From NCBI RefSeq assembly GCF_000686845.1, contig NZ_JMLS01000019.1:124001-188000 (forward strand): a stretch of DNA of 64,000 nucleotides, given 5' to 3'. This document shows positions 24,769 through 33,883 of the stretch, in pieces (the first letter of the stretch is position 1; each line of letters starts with the position of its first letter). The position numbers and the translations under genes were made by a program. Origin of the DNA: Paenibacillus sp. UNC451MF (lineage in GTDB: Bacteria > Bacillota > Bacilli > Paenibacillales > NBRC-103111). The notes under the pieces are model-generated. The model saw only the letters and a list, made by a program, of their open reading frames with translations, ran no database searches and was not told the origin of the DNA.

Positions 24769-26594
24769 ATCGCAGCCTCCTCCAACGTATAAGGAATCGT
24801 GAAGGTGACCTTCGTTCCTTGCTCCAAATCGGACTCCAGCAAAATCGCTCCTCCGTGCGCCCTTACTATTTCCCGGGCAATCGATAAGCCAAGTCCCGTG
24901 CCTCCCATACTGCGTGATCTTGCCTTGTCGACCCTGTAAAACCGTTCAAAAATACGGTTCAAATCCTTCTTAGGAATCCCAATACCGTTATCCTGAACAT
25001 TGATTTCTAACAGCTTTGGATCGGGACGATGAGCACGAATCGAGATATGACCGCCATCCGGCGTATACTTAATCGCATTGGAAACCAGATTGTCGAGCAC
25101 TTGATCAATACGATCCCTGTCCAGCATAATCTCATCTACAGAAGACTCTACATCCATGTCAATTTTGATGCCTCTATGATCTAATTGGAACGAGAAGCGG
25201 TCTACCACTTCTTCCAGCATCTCTGCTACATCCGTAATTTCACGGCTTATAATAGCTTGCTTCGAATCGAGGCGAGACAGCTGCAATAAATCTGTTACGA
25301 GCCGGATCATTCGTTCGGTTTCATTGCGCGTCACACTGACGAATTTCCCTGCCAGCTTAGGCTCTTCTAGGGCACCATCCTCCAATGCCTCCAGGTAGCT
25401 CTTAATCGTTGTTAACGGGGTCCTGAGCTCGTGAGATACATTAGCTACGAATTCCCGCCTGGATTCCTCCAGCTTCTCTTGATCTGTAACGTCCTGCAAC
25501 ATCGCGATGGTGCTTGCAGAGCCCTTTTCCTTGCTGTACACGGTTGTAAAACTCACCCGGACGGACAAATGCTCCTCCTCGACTTCGTGATAAAACTGCA
25601 TCATCATCGTCGAATCCTCGGTGGTTTGAAGCTCTTTCATCGTCTCCTTGGTAATGCCCAACACTTCAGGGAGCGGCCGTCCCAATGTCGTATCCTCGTT
25701 CAATTGAAGAATTTGCTTAGCTCTCCGGTTGATAACCATAACTCTTCCGTCATCATCCGTTGCGATAAGCCCATCATTCATATTCGTCAGAATGGATGCG
25801 AGCTTCTCCTTCTCCTCTTCATTCAACGACAAGGCATCCTTTAACCGCTCCATCATATAGTTGAATGTTTGTCCGAGCTGACCGATCTCGTCCTTCCCCA
25901 ATACAGGGACCTTATCATTAAAGCGTCCCTCGGCCACAGCTGTAGCTTGTCGAGTGATCGCCTTAATCGGACTCGTAATCGTAGCGGAAAGCATGATACC
26001 AAGGGCAGCCGTTAAACCTAGCGCAATAATTGTCCCCGTAATAAGAAATTGATTAATTCGATTGATCGTATTGTACAGCTCTTCCATCGAAGCAATGATA
26101 TAGACCGCTCCGTTGACTTTAACTCCAGATGCAACTGGCTTCGTGATAATCATTTTACGGACCCCGTCAAAATCCGTGAACATCCGCTGATTATCCTTAA
26201 TCCCCTGCAGCGCCCGGCTCACCTCAGGCTGTGTGTTCTTCTGTCCGATAATAGCCTGATGCGTTGCCATCGAAGTAGTCAGAACAAACCCATTCTGATC
26301 GATGACCTGAATCTCTGACCCACTGTTAGCGAACAGCTTGTTCACCACATCGTTCATTTCAGCGTACGTTTTCTTCATATCCCCTTGCCGGGTCTCTTCA
26401 TTTAAGTACTTTTCCACCCATTGGGTCAGCAATGCCGCTTGAATATTATGTGATTCAATGAAATCGTTCTTAAAGTAACTCTCGAGCGTCCGGACAAAGT
26501 AAACCCCGATCAGCTGCATTGCAATCAGGATCAACAGCACATAAATGATGATGATCTTCGCTTGAATCGATTGAAAGAAGCGAATTCCTTTCAT
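24765..26594 (-). CDS. walK: WalK sensor histidine kinase
   Basis: 609 residues, a typical length. Two membrane helices (about 12-32 and 183-203) flank an extracytoplasmic sensor domain; then come HAMP, a PAS domain, the phosphoacceptor helix FVANVSHELRTPLTTI (His near 385), and the ATP-binding domain with NAIKYTPDGG (N box), DNGIGIPKKD and GGTGLGLSIARE. It phosphorylates WalR to control cell-wall hydrolase genes and is essential in many Firmicutes. It follows walR by four bases. A near-match to a Noc-binding site lies inside the gene at 24868-24881. Confidence 0.97.
   Translation of the reverse strand: MKGIRFFQSIQAKIIIIYVLLILIAMQLIGVYFVRTLESYFKNDFIESHNIQAALLTQWVEKYLNEETRQGDMKKTYAEMNDVVNKLFANSGSEIQVIDQNGFVLTTSMATHQAIIGQKNTQPEVSRALQGIKDNQRMFTDFDGVRKMIITKPVASGVKVNGAVYIIASMEELYNTINRINQFLITGTIIALGLTAALGIMLSATITSPIKAITRQATAVAEGRFNDKVPVLGKDEIGQLGQTFNYMMERLKDALSLNEEEKEKLASILTNMNDGLIATDDDGRVMVINRRAKQILQLNEDTTLGRPLPEVLGITKETMKELQTTEDSTMMMQFYHEVEEEHLSVRVSFTTVYSKEKGSASTIAMLQDVTDQEKLEESRREFVANVSHELRTPLTTIKSYLEALEDGALEEPKLAGKFVSVTRNETERMIRLVTDLLQLSRLDSKQAIISREITDVAEMLEEVVDRFSFQLDHRGIKIDMDVESSVDEIMLDRDRIDQVLDNLVSNAIKYTPDGGHISIRAHRPDPKLLEINVQDNGIGIPKKDLNRIFERFYRVDKARSRSMGGTGLGLSIAREIVRAHGGAILLESDLEQGTKVTFTIPYTLEEAAI
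24868..24881. promoter_or_regulatory. Near-consensus Noc-binding site inside walK
   Basis: ATTTCCCGGGCAAT differs in one base from the Noc-binding consensus described for Bacillus subtilis (ATTTCCCGGGAAAT). A noc gene is present in this window, so the site could be functional, but one hit can arise by chance. Confidence 0.4.
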
Positions 26595-26598
26595 GGGA

Positions 26599-27315
26599 TC
26601 AGAAGCCTCCGCTTTTCGGGTTGCGCATCATATAGCCCAGCCCTCTGCGGGTCAGTATATACTCAGGGCGACTCGGATCATCCTCGATTTTTTCCCTGAG
26701 CCGACGAATCGTCACATCAACCGTTCTGACATCGCCATAATATTCGAAGCCCCAGACCGCCTGCAGCAAGTGCTCCCGGGTCATTACCTTACCGCTGTTT
26801 TTGGCCAAATACTGAACCAGCTCGAACTCCCGATGCGTAAGATCCAGAGCGACGTCGTCCTTGTACACGACATACATATCGGTATCAATAAATAAGCCCT
26901 GAATCCGCATGCCTTGCCGTGGTTCTGCTTCTGCCTGAGGGGCATTCTGTGCCTTCGTTTGCCGCCGCAAATGCGCTTTCACGCGCGCCAGCAGCTCCCT
27001 GGTTCCAAAGGGCTTGGTCACATAATCGTCAGCCCCAAGCTCCAAACCAAGCACTTTATCGATTTCATTATCTTTGGCCGTCAGCATAATGATGGGTGTA
27101 TTAAGCCGCACACGCACTTCACGGCACACATCCATTCCATCCTTCACAGGAAGCATGAGATCGAGCAATATTAAATCGGGCTCTTCCTTGAACGCAAGCT
27201 CAACCGCTGTCCCACCGTCATAAGCACAAATGACCTCGTGCCCTTCCTTCTCCAAGTTAAACTTCAATATATCCGCAATCGGTTGTTCATCATCGACAAC
27301 GAGTATTTTCGCCAT
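26599..27315 (-). CDS. walR: WalR response regulator
   Basis: 238 residues. A receiver domain with VVDDEQPI and phosphoacceptor Asp52 (LILLDLMLP), then an OmpR/PhoB winged helix (about 135-232, with [15 protein letters not shown] and [17 protein letters not shown]). It is the DNA-binding partner of WalK, controlling autolysins and wall metabolism. It is the first gene of the walRK-yycHI-walJ operon; the terminator upstream (27407-27456) separates it from the M23 gene, so its promoter must lie in 27316-27406. Confidence 0.97.
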   Translation of the reverse strand: MAKILVVDDEQPIADILKFNLEKEGHEVICAYDGGTAVELAFKEEPDLILLDLMLPVKDGMDVCREVRVRLNTPIIMLTAKDNEIDKVLGLELGADDYVTKPFGTRELLARVKAHLRRQTKAQNAPQAEAEPRQGMRIQGLFIDTDMYVVYKDDVALDLTHREFELVQYLAKNSGKVMTREHLLQAVWGFEYYGDVRTVDVTIRRLREKIEDDPSRPEYILTRRGLGYMMRNPKSGGF

Positions 27316-27406
27316 CCTTTTCGATCACCGCCTATGAGCAAACTTTAACCTTAATTCCTTGCTTTACCCAAATAAACCGTATCCCTATCTTACCACACCT
27401 TGAAAC

Positions 27407-27456
27407 AAAAAGAGACATGGTCAAGCAGGTTTCCCTGCTTTTTCCATGCCCCTTTT
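27407..27456 (-). terminator. Terminator after the M23 peptidase gene
   Basis: On the minus strand a two-part stem (GGGGCATGG with CCATGTCTC, and AAGCAGG with CCTGCTT) is followed by U5. It insulates walR. Confidence 0.75.
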
Positions 27457-27495
27457 TCTATATATAATCTCTCTTTAATAAATCTAAATGAGTGC

Positions 27496-29055
27496 TTATC
27501 GATTCAAATATTTCAAAGGATTTTGCGGTGAATCGCTTTGCTGAACTTCAAAGTGCAAATGTACTCCAGTGGAGTCGCCAGTACTGCCCATATAACCGAT
27601 TTTTTCGCCCTTCTCGACGATTTTACCGACACTCGTATAGATTTGGCTTAAATGTCCATACAGCGTCTTATATCCGTTCATATGGTCAATAATGATGCAA
27701 TTCCCGTATCCGCTTTTTACTCCGGCAAAGATAACTTTACCGTTATCCGATGACATAATGTTTTTATTAGGAGAAGTTAAGTCAATTCCTTTGTGGAATA
27801 CACCCCAACGTGTTCCGAACGTACTTGTAATGGTTGAAGATACGACCGGCCAAGCGAACTTCCCTGTTCCCTCGCCTTTAATAACTTTTGTTCCTTTACG
27901 GACAACGGCTTTGATCGGTTCTTGAACGACTTGCTCGCTCAGCACCGTCTCATCTGTCATCAATCCGTTTACTTTCGTAACCTGGATCATGACCTGTTTC
28001 ATTCCGTTCTTGCCTTGTTTAATAACTTGTGTAGTTCCCTCACGCATACTGTCGTCCGTCTGATACTCCGTGTCATACTGAATCTCTTGGGACTCGGCGA
28101 ATTTCTCTACCGTACGTACGGCAAGCTTCGGCTGCAGTACGGTCAAGTCTAGCTGCTGTCCAACTTTAATCATATCATCGCTGATGGTAGGATTATTCTG
28201 ATAGATAACCTGCTTCGGAATATCGAGCTTCTTAGCTATGCAAGACACGCAATCGCCCTTTTCCACCGTATACTTGGTCGGTTGCACATCACCGGTCTCA
28301 AGCTTCTTCTTAAGCTCTTCAGGACTCATAACATCCTGCGGTTGTATCTTGATTTCTTTCAGCTCTACCTTTTGTACGAACTCTACCTTTTGCAATTCTA
28401 CTTCAGATGCAGGCACGGAAGGAGAAGCCGAGAGCACTTTAACTTTCCCTGAGTCCTTCTTCTTTTCCAACGCCGTATTCTTGATATCCTCCAACAGCTG
28501 ATCTGCTGTCTGTTCATCCTTCAGAACACCCATCGGATTTCCATCGACAACAATCTCGGTTCCAACCGGATAGGCAGTAACCGATTCGGCTACCTTTTCC
28601 AACACCTTTTGATCATTTGTGTCTGGCATGAAAGCCTTTTCAACCTGGAATGTGACCTCGGGCTCCTTAACCTTCATGCGAACAAACGAATTATTCGTCA
28701 ACTCCTGCGCCTTCGCTTGCTTAATTTCTTCTACCTCTGTCGTATTTTCGACGGTTCCGACATCTTGCCCATCAATAGACACGTGGTATACGTTTTTCAA
28801 TCCTGCATGCACAAAAACATTGCCGCCCCAAACCACTGCGGAAACTACGCCCAATACAGATACAGCTTTTACCAGCGTCCATTTATGTAAAAAAGGATTA
28901 TTCTTAGCTTTATGTTCAGATGGTTCCTTTTGCTCTTCCACTGTCGGCTCGACCCTCGTCTTGGCAGTCAAGTTGCTCAATTGAATGGAAGAGAGCTTCT
29001 GTTTGGACTTGTCCAACTTCTCTTTGATCCAACTCATTCCCTTGAAAACTGTCAT
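27496..29055 (-). CDS. M23 family endopeptidase with LysM and G5 domains
   Basis: 519 residues. The cytoplasmic N-terminus is followed by one membrane helix (about 73-92). A LysM motif lies at about 262-308 (YTVEKGDCVSCIAKKLDI), then a G5 domain (about 315-390) and a C-terminal lysostaphin-like M23 peptidase (about 410-515) with HKGIDLTSP, GYGNCIIIDHMNGYKT and HLHFEV, whose His and Asp bind zinc. It should cut peptide cross-links in peptidoglycan outside the cell while staying membrane-anchored. It is a single-gene unit beside walRK, a reasonable place for a wall hydrolase. Two cysteines in the LysM (CVSC) are unusual. Confidence 0.9.
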   Translation of the reverse strand: MTVFKGMSWIKEKLDKSKQKLSSIQLSNLTAKTRVEPTVEEQKEPSEHKAKNNPFLHKWTLVKAVSVLGVVSAVVWGGNVFVHAGLKNVYHVSIDGQDVGTVENTTEVEEIKQAKAQELTNNSFVRMKVKEPEVTFQVEKAFMPDTNDQKVLEKVAESVTAYPVGTEIVVDGNPMGVLKDEQTADQLLEDIKNTALEKKKDSGKVKVLSASPSVPASEVELQKVEFVQKVELKEIKIQPQDVMSPEELKKKLETGDVQPTKYTVEKGDCVSCIAKKLDIPKQVIYQNNPTISDDMIKVGQQLDLTVLQPKLAVRTVEKFAESQEIQYDTEYQTDDSMREGTTQVIKQGKNGMKQVMIQVTKVNGLMTDETVLSEQVVQEPIKAVVRKGTKVIKGEGTGKFAWPVVSSTITSTFGTRWGVFHKGIDLTSPNKNIMSSDNGKVIFAGVKSGYGNCIIIDHMNGYKTLYGHLSQIYTSVGKIVEKGEKIGYMGSTGDSTGVHLHFEVQQSDSPQNPLKYLNR

Positions 29056-29235
29056 GTTCTACTCCTTTTAAGCCGTTTTCTACGAAAAATACATAAAAAC
29101 ACCTAAAATAGGGACACTAACCATATAAGATGACTCCTTTTATCAATTTACCACAATTGCTCTTCTTTTTTCAACAATATTCACGGGTCTGGGAGCCAAT
29201 TCCGCAGTTTCGTGGCAGGGGTGTGAAGTAAAACT

Positions 29236-29499
29236 ATGGAAAACATTACGGCATTTTTCAAAAATAGCTCGGATATGAATCAAGCAGCAGCGGCACTGCG
29301 TGAGCAAGGAGCTATTGATATTCAATTGCATACGGATGATAATTCAGCGACTTCATTAGTGGCACCATCCCTTCTCCACTCCAGCATGATGGAGGAATAT
29401 CAAGGAAACGAGCATAGCTACATCCTGCAGGTTGTCGTCGAATCGTCCCGATATCGGCAAGCGGTGGATACGTTAGCCCAATTTGGAGGACAGCAGTAA
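29236..29499 (+). CDS. Hypothetical protein, ferredoxin-like fold predicted
   Basis: 87 residues on the opposite strand to its neighbours. The beginning (ITAFFKNSSDMNQAAAALRE) and end (YILQVVVESSRYRQAVDTLA) have the alternating strand-helix pattern seen in general-stress-protein-like small domains, where a strand is followed by a helix that starts with a segment of alternating Ala/Leu. I do not recognise a named family. GGGG lies about 14 bases before the ATG, a weak RBS position. A good terminator follows directly. Confidence 0.6.
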   Translation: MENITAFFKNSSDMNQAAAALREQGAIDIQLHTDDNSATSLVAPSLLHSSMMEEYQGNEHSYILQVVVESSRYRQAVDTLAQFGGQQ

Positions 29500-29517
29500 A
29501 GGATAGACAACACAAGG

Positions 29518-29548
29518 AAGCCCCAGCACGATTGTGCCAGGGCTTTTT
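29518..29548 (+). terminator. Terminator after the small plus-strand gene
   Basis: AAGCCC with GGGCTT and an inner GCAC/GTGC stem, followed by U5. Confidence 0.8.
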
Positions 29549-29583
29549 CTGCTTTTATACTCAAGCAGGATCTATATGCTAGG

Positions 29584-30339
29584 TTAATTGTCTACTTTAA
29601 TCATAGCAAGAAGCTGCGCATATTCATCCGGCTTCAAATATTGCTGCAGGATCTTCTCGATTTGCTTCAATTCACCGGCCGTAATCCCATCTTCCATTAA
29701 TGAAGAGATGGTCTGCATTTCATTTTGAGGTACACGTGTGACAAGCATATTAAATATTTTGTTTTTCTCGTCATTGGATAACTGCTCTTTCTTCTTGGTA
29801 AATTCCTCACCCGACACAACGATCTTTTTATTGTCCTCTACTCCGGATACTCCACTGTTCGATTTATCGTTTTGGGTTTGGCTGCTCTGATGACCGAATA
29901 CGGCAATCGCATCTTCTGGTGGTTTTTTGGTCGTTGTCCCGCTTCCGTTTGTCGTGGAAGAGGAGTTGCCAGAGGAATTCCCGTCTGTTTGCTCCGTCGT
30001 TCCTGTACTGTTAGGAATAATGGGGCTTGTCGACGTACTTGAGTCAATTGACCCTGCTGTAGGAACATCCGCCGGAGTTCCACTTTGCGGAGTAGTAGAG
30101 GCCACTTTACGTTGAGAGGGCGCGACCGTACTTTGACCGAGGAATCCCGTCATCTGCTTACTCATTTGTCCGACGAACTGCGACCAATTGGGTGCTGCGC
30201 TTACAGCCGATTTTAAATTGTACTGCTCCAACAACATATCCGCATAAGTGCTTACAGCCCAAAAGGTCGAGGCGATACAAACCGCAGATGTAATCAAAGC
30301 ACTCAAAACCAATCTTATCAACCATTGTAACCCTTTCAT
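29584..30339 (-). CDS. Membrane-anchored hypothetical protein with Ser/Thr-rich linker
   Basis: About 251 residues from ATG at 30339, with GGGAG eight bases upstream; a start 13 codons earlier is also open. One N-terminal membrane helix (WLIRLVLSALITSAVCIAST), a low-complexity Ser/Thr/Gly/Pro linker in the middle, and a C-terminal helical domain of about 80 residues (KKKEQLSNDEKNKIFNMLVT, then ISSLMEDGITAGELKQIEKI). It is probably anchored with the bulk outside the cell. I do not recognise the C-terminal domain. It lies downstream of purA but beyond a terminator, so it has its own promoter. Confidence 0.65.
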   Translation of the reverse strand: MKGLQWLIRLVLSALITSAVCIASTFWAVSTYADMLLEQYNLKSAVSAAPNWSQFVGQMSKQMTGFLGQSTVAPSQRKVASTTPQSGTPADVPTAGSIDSSTSTSPIIPNSTGTTEQTDGNSSGNSSSTTNGSGTTTKKPPEDAIAVFGHQSSQTQNDKSNSGVSGVEDNKKIVVSGEEFTKKKEQLSNDEKNKIFNMLVTRVPQNEMQTISSLMEDGITAGELKQIEKILQQYLKPDEYAQLLAMIKVDN

Positions 30340-30443
30340 GTCCACTTCTCCCGTCAGTCTGGTATGCTTCTCTCTCAATCAGTATTGACGACATTAGGGA
30401 AAAACATCCATCTGGATGGAGAATCTTTACTTTTACGCAGCAT

Positions 30444-30487
30444 AAAAAAGAACCTCGCAGGCCTTACTTTCAAGGCTTACGAGATTC
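30444..30487 (-). terminator. Terminator downstream of purA
   Basis: On the minus strand a 16-bp stem with a few G-U pairs (30487-30472 with 30465-30450) and U6. Confidence 0.8.
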
Positions 30488-30506
30488 TATTGGGTCAAAT
30501 CATTTA

Positions 30507-31790
30507 TTAGTAGATAGGTCTTACCAGATTCGTTTGCTCACGGTTACGACCTACAGAGAAGATTGCGATCGGAATACCAGTCAGCTCAGATACGCGCTCT
30601 ACATAGCGTCTTGCATTAGCCGGCAAATCCTCCAGCTTGCGAACACCTGTAATATCTTCGCTCCAGCCTGGAAGCTCTTCATATACAGCTTCACATTCAG
30701 CGAGCATATTCAAGCTTGCAGGATAATGCTCGATCACTTCACCGCGGTATTTATAAGCGGTACAGATTTTTACCGTTTCCAGGCCTGCCAGAACGTCCAG
30801 TGAGTTCAGGGACAATCCTGTAATCCCGCTCACGCGGCGGGCATGGCGTACAACAACACTGTCAAACCAGCCTACACGACGCGGTCTGCCTGTAACCGTA
30901 CCATACTCGTGGCCTTTTTCACGAATCCAGTTCCCTGTCTCATTATGCAGCTCCGTAGGGAAAGGACCATCGCCGACACGAGTGGTATAGGACTTAGCTA
31001 CACCGATGATTTGCTGAATCTTAGTCGGACCTACGCCAGAACCGATACAAACGCCGCCCGCAGAAGGGTTCGACGATGTAACGTACGGATACGTTCCTTG
31101 GTCGATATCCAACATAACGCCTTGAGCGCCTTCGAACAGCACTTTTTTCCCGTCATCGATCAGATCGTTCAATACAACGGAAGTATCGGTAACATAATGG
31201 CGAATACGTTCAGCATAACCAAGATATTCGGTGATAATAGCATCAGCATCCAAGCCTTCGCCATTGTATACTTGTTGAATCAATACATTCTTCTCGGCAA
31301 CAAGATGACGTACTTTGCGTTCAAATTCTTTAGCATCCATCAGATCGGCAATACGGATACCGTTTCTTGCCGCTTTATCCATGTAGCAAGGACCAATCCC
31401 TTTGCGTGTTGTTCCGATTTTATTATCGCCTTTACGCTCTTCTTCCAATCCGTCCAACAGCAAATGATACGGCATGATAACATGCGCACGATCACTGATT
31501 TTCAGATTATCGGTCGTAAAGCCATTCTCGTGAATATATGCGATTTCTTCGAGCAAAGCGCCTGGATTAATAACCATGCCGTTGCCAATAACGCATACTT
31601 TATCATTGTAGAAAATGCCCGATGGAATCATCGTCAATTTATATTTCTTTTCATCAATTAAAATCGTATGGCCAGCATTGTTACCGCCTTGGTAACGTGC
31701 TACCACTTCAGCAGATTCAGCAAGGAAATCGGTAATCTTCCCTTTTCCTTCATCGCCCCATTGGGTTCCTACAACCACTACCGTAGACAT
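30507..31790 (-). CDS. purA: Adenylosuccinate synthetase
   Basis: 427 residues from ATG at 31790, preceded by GGGGG; an open frame 22 codons longer upstream has no family similarity. It catalyses GTP-dependent joining of IMP and aspartate, the first committed step to AMP. The N-terminal [18 protein letters not shown] holds the P-loop-like motif and catalytic Asp; the middle has [19 protein letters not shown] and the C-terminal SVGRNREQT. It is a single gene with its own promoter and terminators on both sides. Confidence 0.97.
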   Translation of the reverse strand: MSTVVVVGTQWGDEGKGKITDFLAESAEVVARYQGGNNAGHTILIDEKKYKLTMIPSGIFYNDKVCVIGNGMVINPGALLEEIAYIHENGFTTDNLKISDRAHVIMPYHLLLDGLEEERKGDNKIGTTRKGIGPCYMDKAARNGIRIADLMDAKEFERKVRHLVAEKNVLIQQVYNGEGLDADAIITEYLGYAERIRHYVTDTSVVLNDLIDDGKKVLFEGAQGVMLDIDQGTYPYVTSSNPSAGGVCIGSGVGPTKIQQIIGVAKSYTTRVGDGPFPTELHNETGNWIREKGHEYGTVTGRPRRVGWFDSVVVRHARRVSGITGLSLNSLDVLAGLETVKICTAYKYRGEVIEHYPASLNMLAECEAVYEELPGWSEDITGVRKLEDLPANARRYVERVSELTGIPIAIFSVGRNREQTNLVRPIY

Positions 31791-31860
31791 GCACATAACC
31801 CCCATCAGGTGAGTTTCACCTTCACCTATAATTGGCCAAAAGGCCTTAAGCACCATGAAT

Positions 31861-31889
31861 ATTTTATCAGTCTGCTATGGCAAAGTCAA
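31861..31889 (-). promoter_or_regulatory. SigA-type promoter of purA
   Basis: On the minus strand TTGACT (31889-31884), a 17-base spacer and TAAAAT (31866-31861), placed 70 bases before the purA start and directly after the dnaB terminator. Confidence 0.7.
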
Positions 31890-31890
31890 T

Positions 31891-31930
31891 AAAAAACGAA
31901 CAATGCTACAGGGGCCTGTAGCATTGTTCG
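31891..31930 (-). terminator. Terminator downstream of dnaB
   Basis: A perfect 16-bp stem (31897-31912 with 31915-31930), ending on the minus strand in U6. Confidence 0.9.
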
Positions 31931-31982
31931 GAAATCATTCATACATATACAACCAGGATGTTCCCCGTGCAACATAGAACCA

Positions 31983-33335
31983 TTAGCTGGCTGACTCCTG
32001 ATGGGTTCGATCCAATCCGACGAACTTATTGAAGTTTTTCAAGAAGGCTAACTCTACCGTTCCGACCGGACCATTCCGCTGTTTGGCGATAATAATCTCG
32101 ATAATATTTTTCTTCTCGGATTCTTTATCATAGTAATCGTCACGATACAAGAAAGCGACGATATCGGCATCTTGCTCAATTGAACCGGATTCCCGCAAGT
32201 CAGACATCATCGGACGCTTATCCTGACGCTGCTCTACGCCCCGGCTCAGCTGCGACAAGGCAATAACAGGAACGTCAAGCTCACGGGCAATTTGCTTAAG
32301 CGTACGTGAAATTTCCGATACTTCCTGCTGACGGTTATCGCCTTTACCCCGGCCATGAATAAGCTGGAGATAGTCTATGAGGATCATGCCGAGCCCCTTC
32401 TCCTGCTTCAGCCGGCGGCACTTGGCTCGAATATCGGCAACCGTAACTGACGGGGAATCGTCGATATAAATATTGGCTTCCGACAAGGCGCCAATCGCCA
32501 TCGTCAGTTTTTCCCAGTCGTCCGACTCGAGGAAACCTGTCCGCATCCGCCCGGCATCCACATTTGCCTCTGCACAAATCATACGCTGTACAAGCTGGGC
32601 CGCCCCCATCTCCAGACTGAAGATAGCGACGGTCTCCTTCTCGCGCACACCTACGTTTTGCGCGATATTCAAAGCAAACGCCGTCTTACCTACGGAAGGA
32701 CGGGCCGCTACAATAATTAAGTCCGACCGTTGAAAGCCGGACGTCATTTTGTCCAAGTCCTGGAAGCCGGATTTGACCCCGGTCGTTCCCCCTTTATTGT
32801 TATAAAGGAATTCGACCTTATCAAACACTTCCATCAGGACATCTCGTATCGCGATGAAGCCTGTACTGGAGCGGCGCTGCGAAATCTCTAGAATCCGCTT
32901 CTCCGCATCGCTTAGCAGGTCGCCCACGTCGTCCGTGGCTGCATAGCCTTCGGTTACGATGTTCGTCGCGGCGCGAATCAACCGCCGCAGCATCGACTTC
33001 TCTTCTACGATCTGCGCATAGTAATCTATGTTCGCTGCCGTCGGTACTGCATTCGCGAGCTCCGACAAATACTTGATTCCGCCAATCTCCTCGAGCTGCT
33101 GTTTGTTTTGCAGCAGCGCGGTGAGCGTGATCAAGTCTATCGGCTCATTCCCCTCCGCCAGCTCGATCATGGACTCAAAGATGCGTTGATGCGATGTACG
33201 ATAGAAGTCATCGTTCGTAATACGTTCCATCGCGGTGACTAACGAATCACTGTCAAGCAAAATAGCGCCGAGCACGGCCTGCTCGGCTTCCAAATTTTGC
33301 GGAGGGATTCGATCCATAAACATACCTTCGTTCAA
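31983..33335 (-). CDS. dnaB: Replicative DNA helicase DnaB
   Basis: 450 residues. The N-terminal domain starts RIPPQNLEAEQAVLGAILLD; the C-terminal RecA-like motor has Walker A AARPSVGKTAFALNIA, Walker B-like MILIDYLQLI and the DnaB-specific LSQLSRGVEQR. This hexameric helicase unwinds DNA ahead of the fork (named dnaC in Bacillus subtilis). I keep the TTG at 33335 because AGGAGGAG lies six bases upstream; ATG codons four and six codons later are alternatives. It follows rplI in a gdpP-rplI-dnaB series, as in B. subtilis. Confidence 0.96.
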   Translation of the reverse strand: MNEGMFMDRIPPQNLEAEQAVLGAILLDSDSLVTAMERITNDDFYRTSHQRIFESMIELAEGNEPIDLITLTALLQNKQQLEEIGGIKYLSELANAVPTAANIDYYAQIVEEKSMLRRLIRAATNIVTEGYAATDDVGDLLSDAEKRILEISQRRSSTGFIAIRDVLMEVFDKVEFLYNNKGGTTGVKSGFQDLDKMTSGFQRSDLIIVAARPSVGKTAFALNIAQNVGVREKETVAIFSLEMGAAQLVQRMICAEANVDAGRMRTGFLESDDWEKLTMAIGALSEANIYIDDSPSVTVADIRAKCRRLKQEKGLGMILIDYLQLIHGRGKGDNRQQEVSEISRTLKQIARELDVPVIALSQLSRGVEQRQDKRPMMSDLRESGSIEQDADIVAFLYRDDYYDKESEKKNIIEIIIAKQRNGPVGTVELAFLKNFNKFVGLDRTHQESAS

Positions 33336-33379
33336 GTTCGTCTCCTCCTAAACATTTCCTTGGGGAAAACTTACCTCAC

Positions 33380-33408
33380 AAGCGCTGAACCACAAGGGGT
33401 CAGCGCTT
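33380..33408 (-). other. Hairpin between rplI and dnaB
   Basis: A perfect 9-bp inverted repeat, AAGCGCTGA and TCAGCGCTT with an 11-base loop, without a U-run. It may be an RNA processing or stabilising hairpin rather than a terminator, so rplI and dnaB may share a transcript. Confidence 0.5.
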
Positions 33409-33436
33409 CTATCCAACTAATTGACTGATTAACGAC

Positions 33437-33883
33437 TTATTCTTCCGCTGCATGAACCTTCAGCTTCGAAGTGACTTCCGGATGAAGCTTCACGGCTACC
33501 TCGGTTACACCCAAAGTACGGATAGGCTCTTCCATAATGATTTTACGCTTGTCCAGCTTGATTTTGTGCTGCTTTTCCATCTCTTCGGCTACTTGCTTGC
33601 TTGTAATAGCTCCGAACAAACGGCCGTCCTTACCGGATTTGGCTTTTAGCTCTACTGTCAGGGACTCCAGCTTTTTACCAAGCTCGACAGCGTCGGCTTT
33701 CTCCTGATCCTTCTTGCGCTGCTCTGCTTTTTTCTGAGTCTCCAATACTTTCATGGATGAGTCGTTTGCAGGTGCAGCTAACTGCTGCGGAAACAAAAAG
33801 TTATTGGCATACCCTTCGGATACGTTTTTAACTTCCCCTTTTTTTCCTTGGCCTTTTACGTCCTTCAGCAATATCACTTTCAT
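33437..33883 (-). CDS. rplI: Ribosomal protein bL9
   Basis: 148 residues, the usual length. The N-terminal [20 protein letters not shown], then [15 protein letters not shown], is the rRNA-binding domain; a long helix leads to the C-terminal domain. It overlaps gdpP by four bases (ATGA), so the two are translationally coupled, an order conserved in Firmicutes. Confidence 0.97.
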   Translation of the reverse strand: MKVILLKDVKGQGKKGEVKNVSEGYANNFLFPQQLAAPANDSSMKVLETQKKAEQRKKDQEKADAVELGKKLESLTVELKAKSGKDGRLFGAITSKQVAEEMEKQHKIKLDKRKIIMEEPIRTLGVTEVAVKLHPEVTSKLKVHAAEE

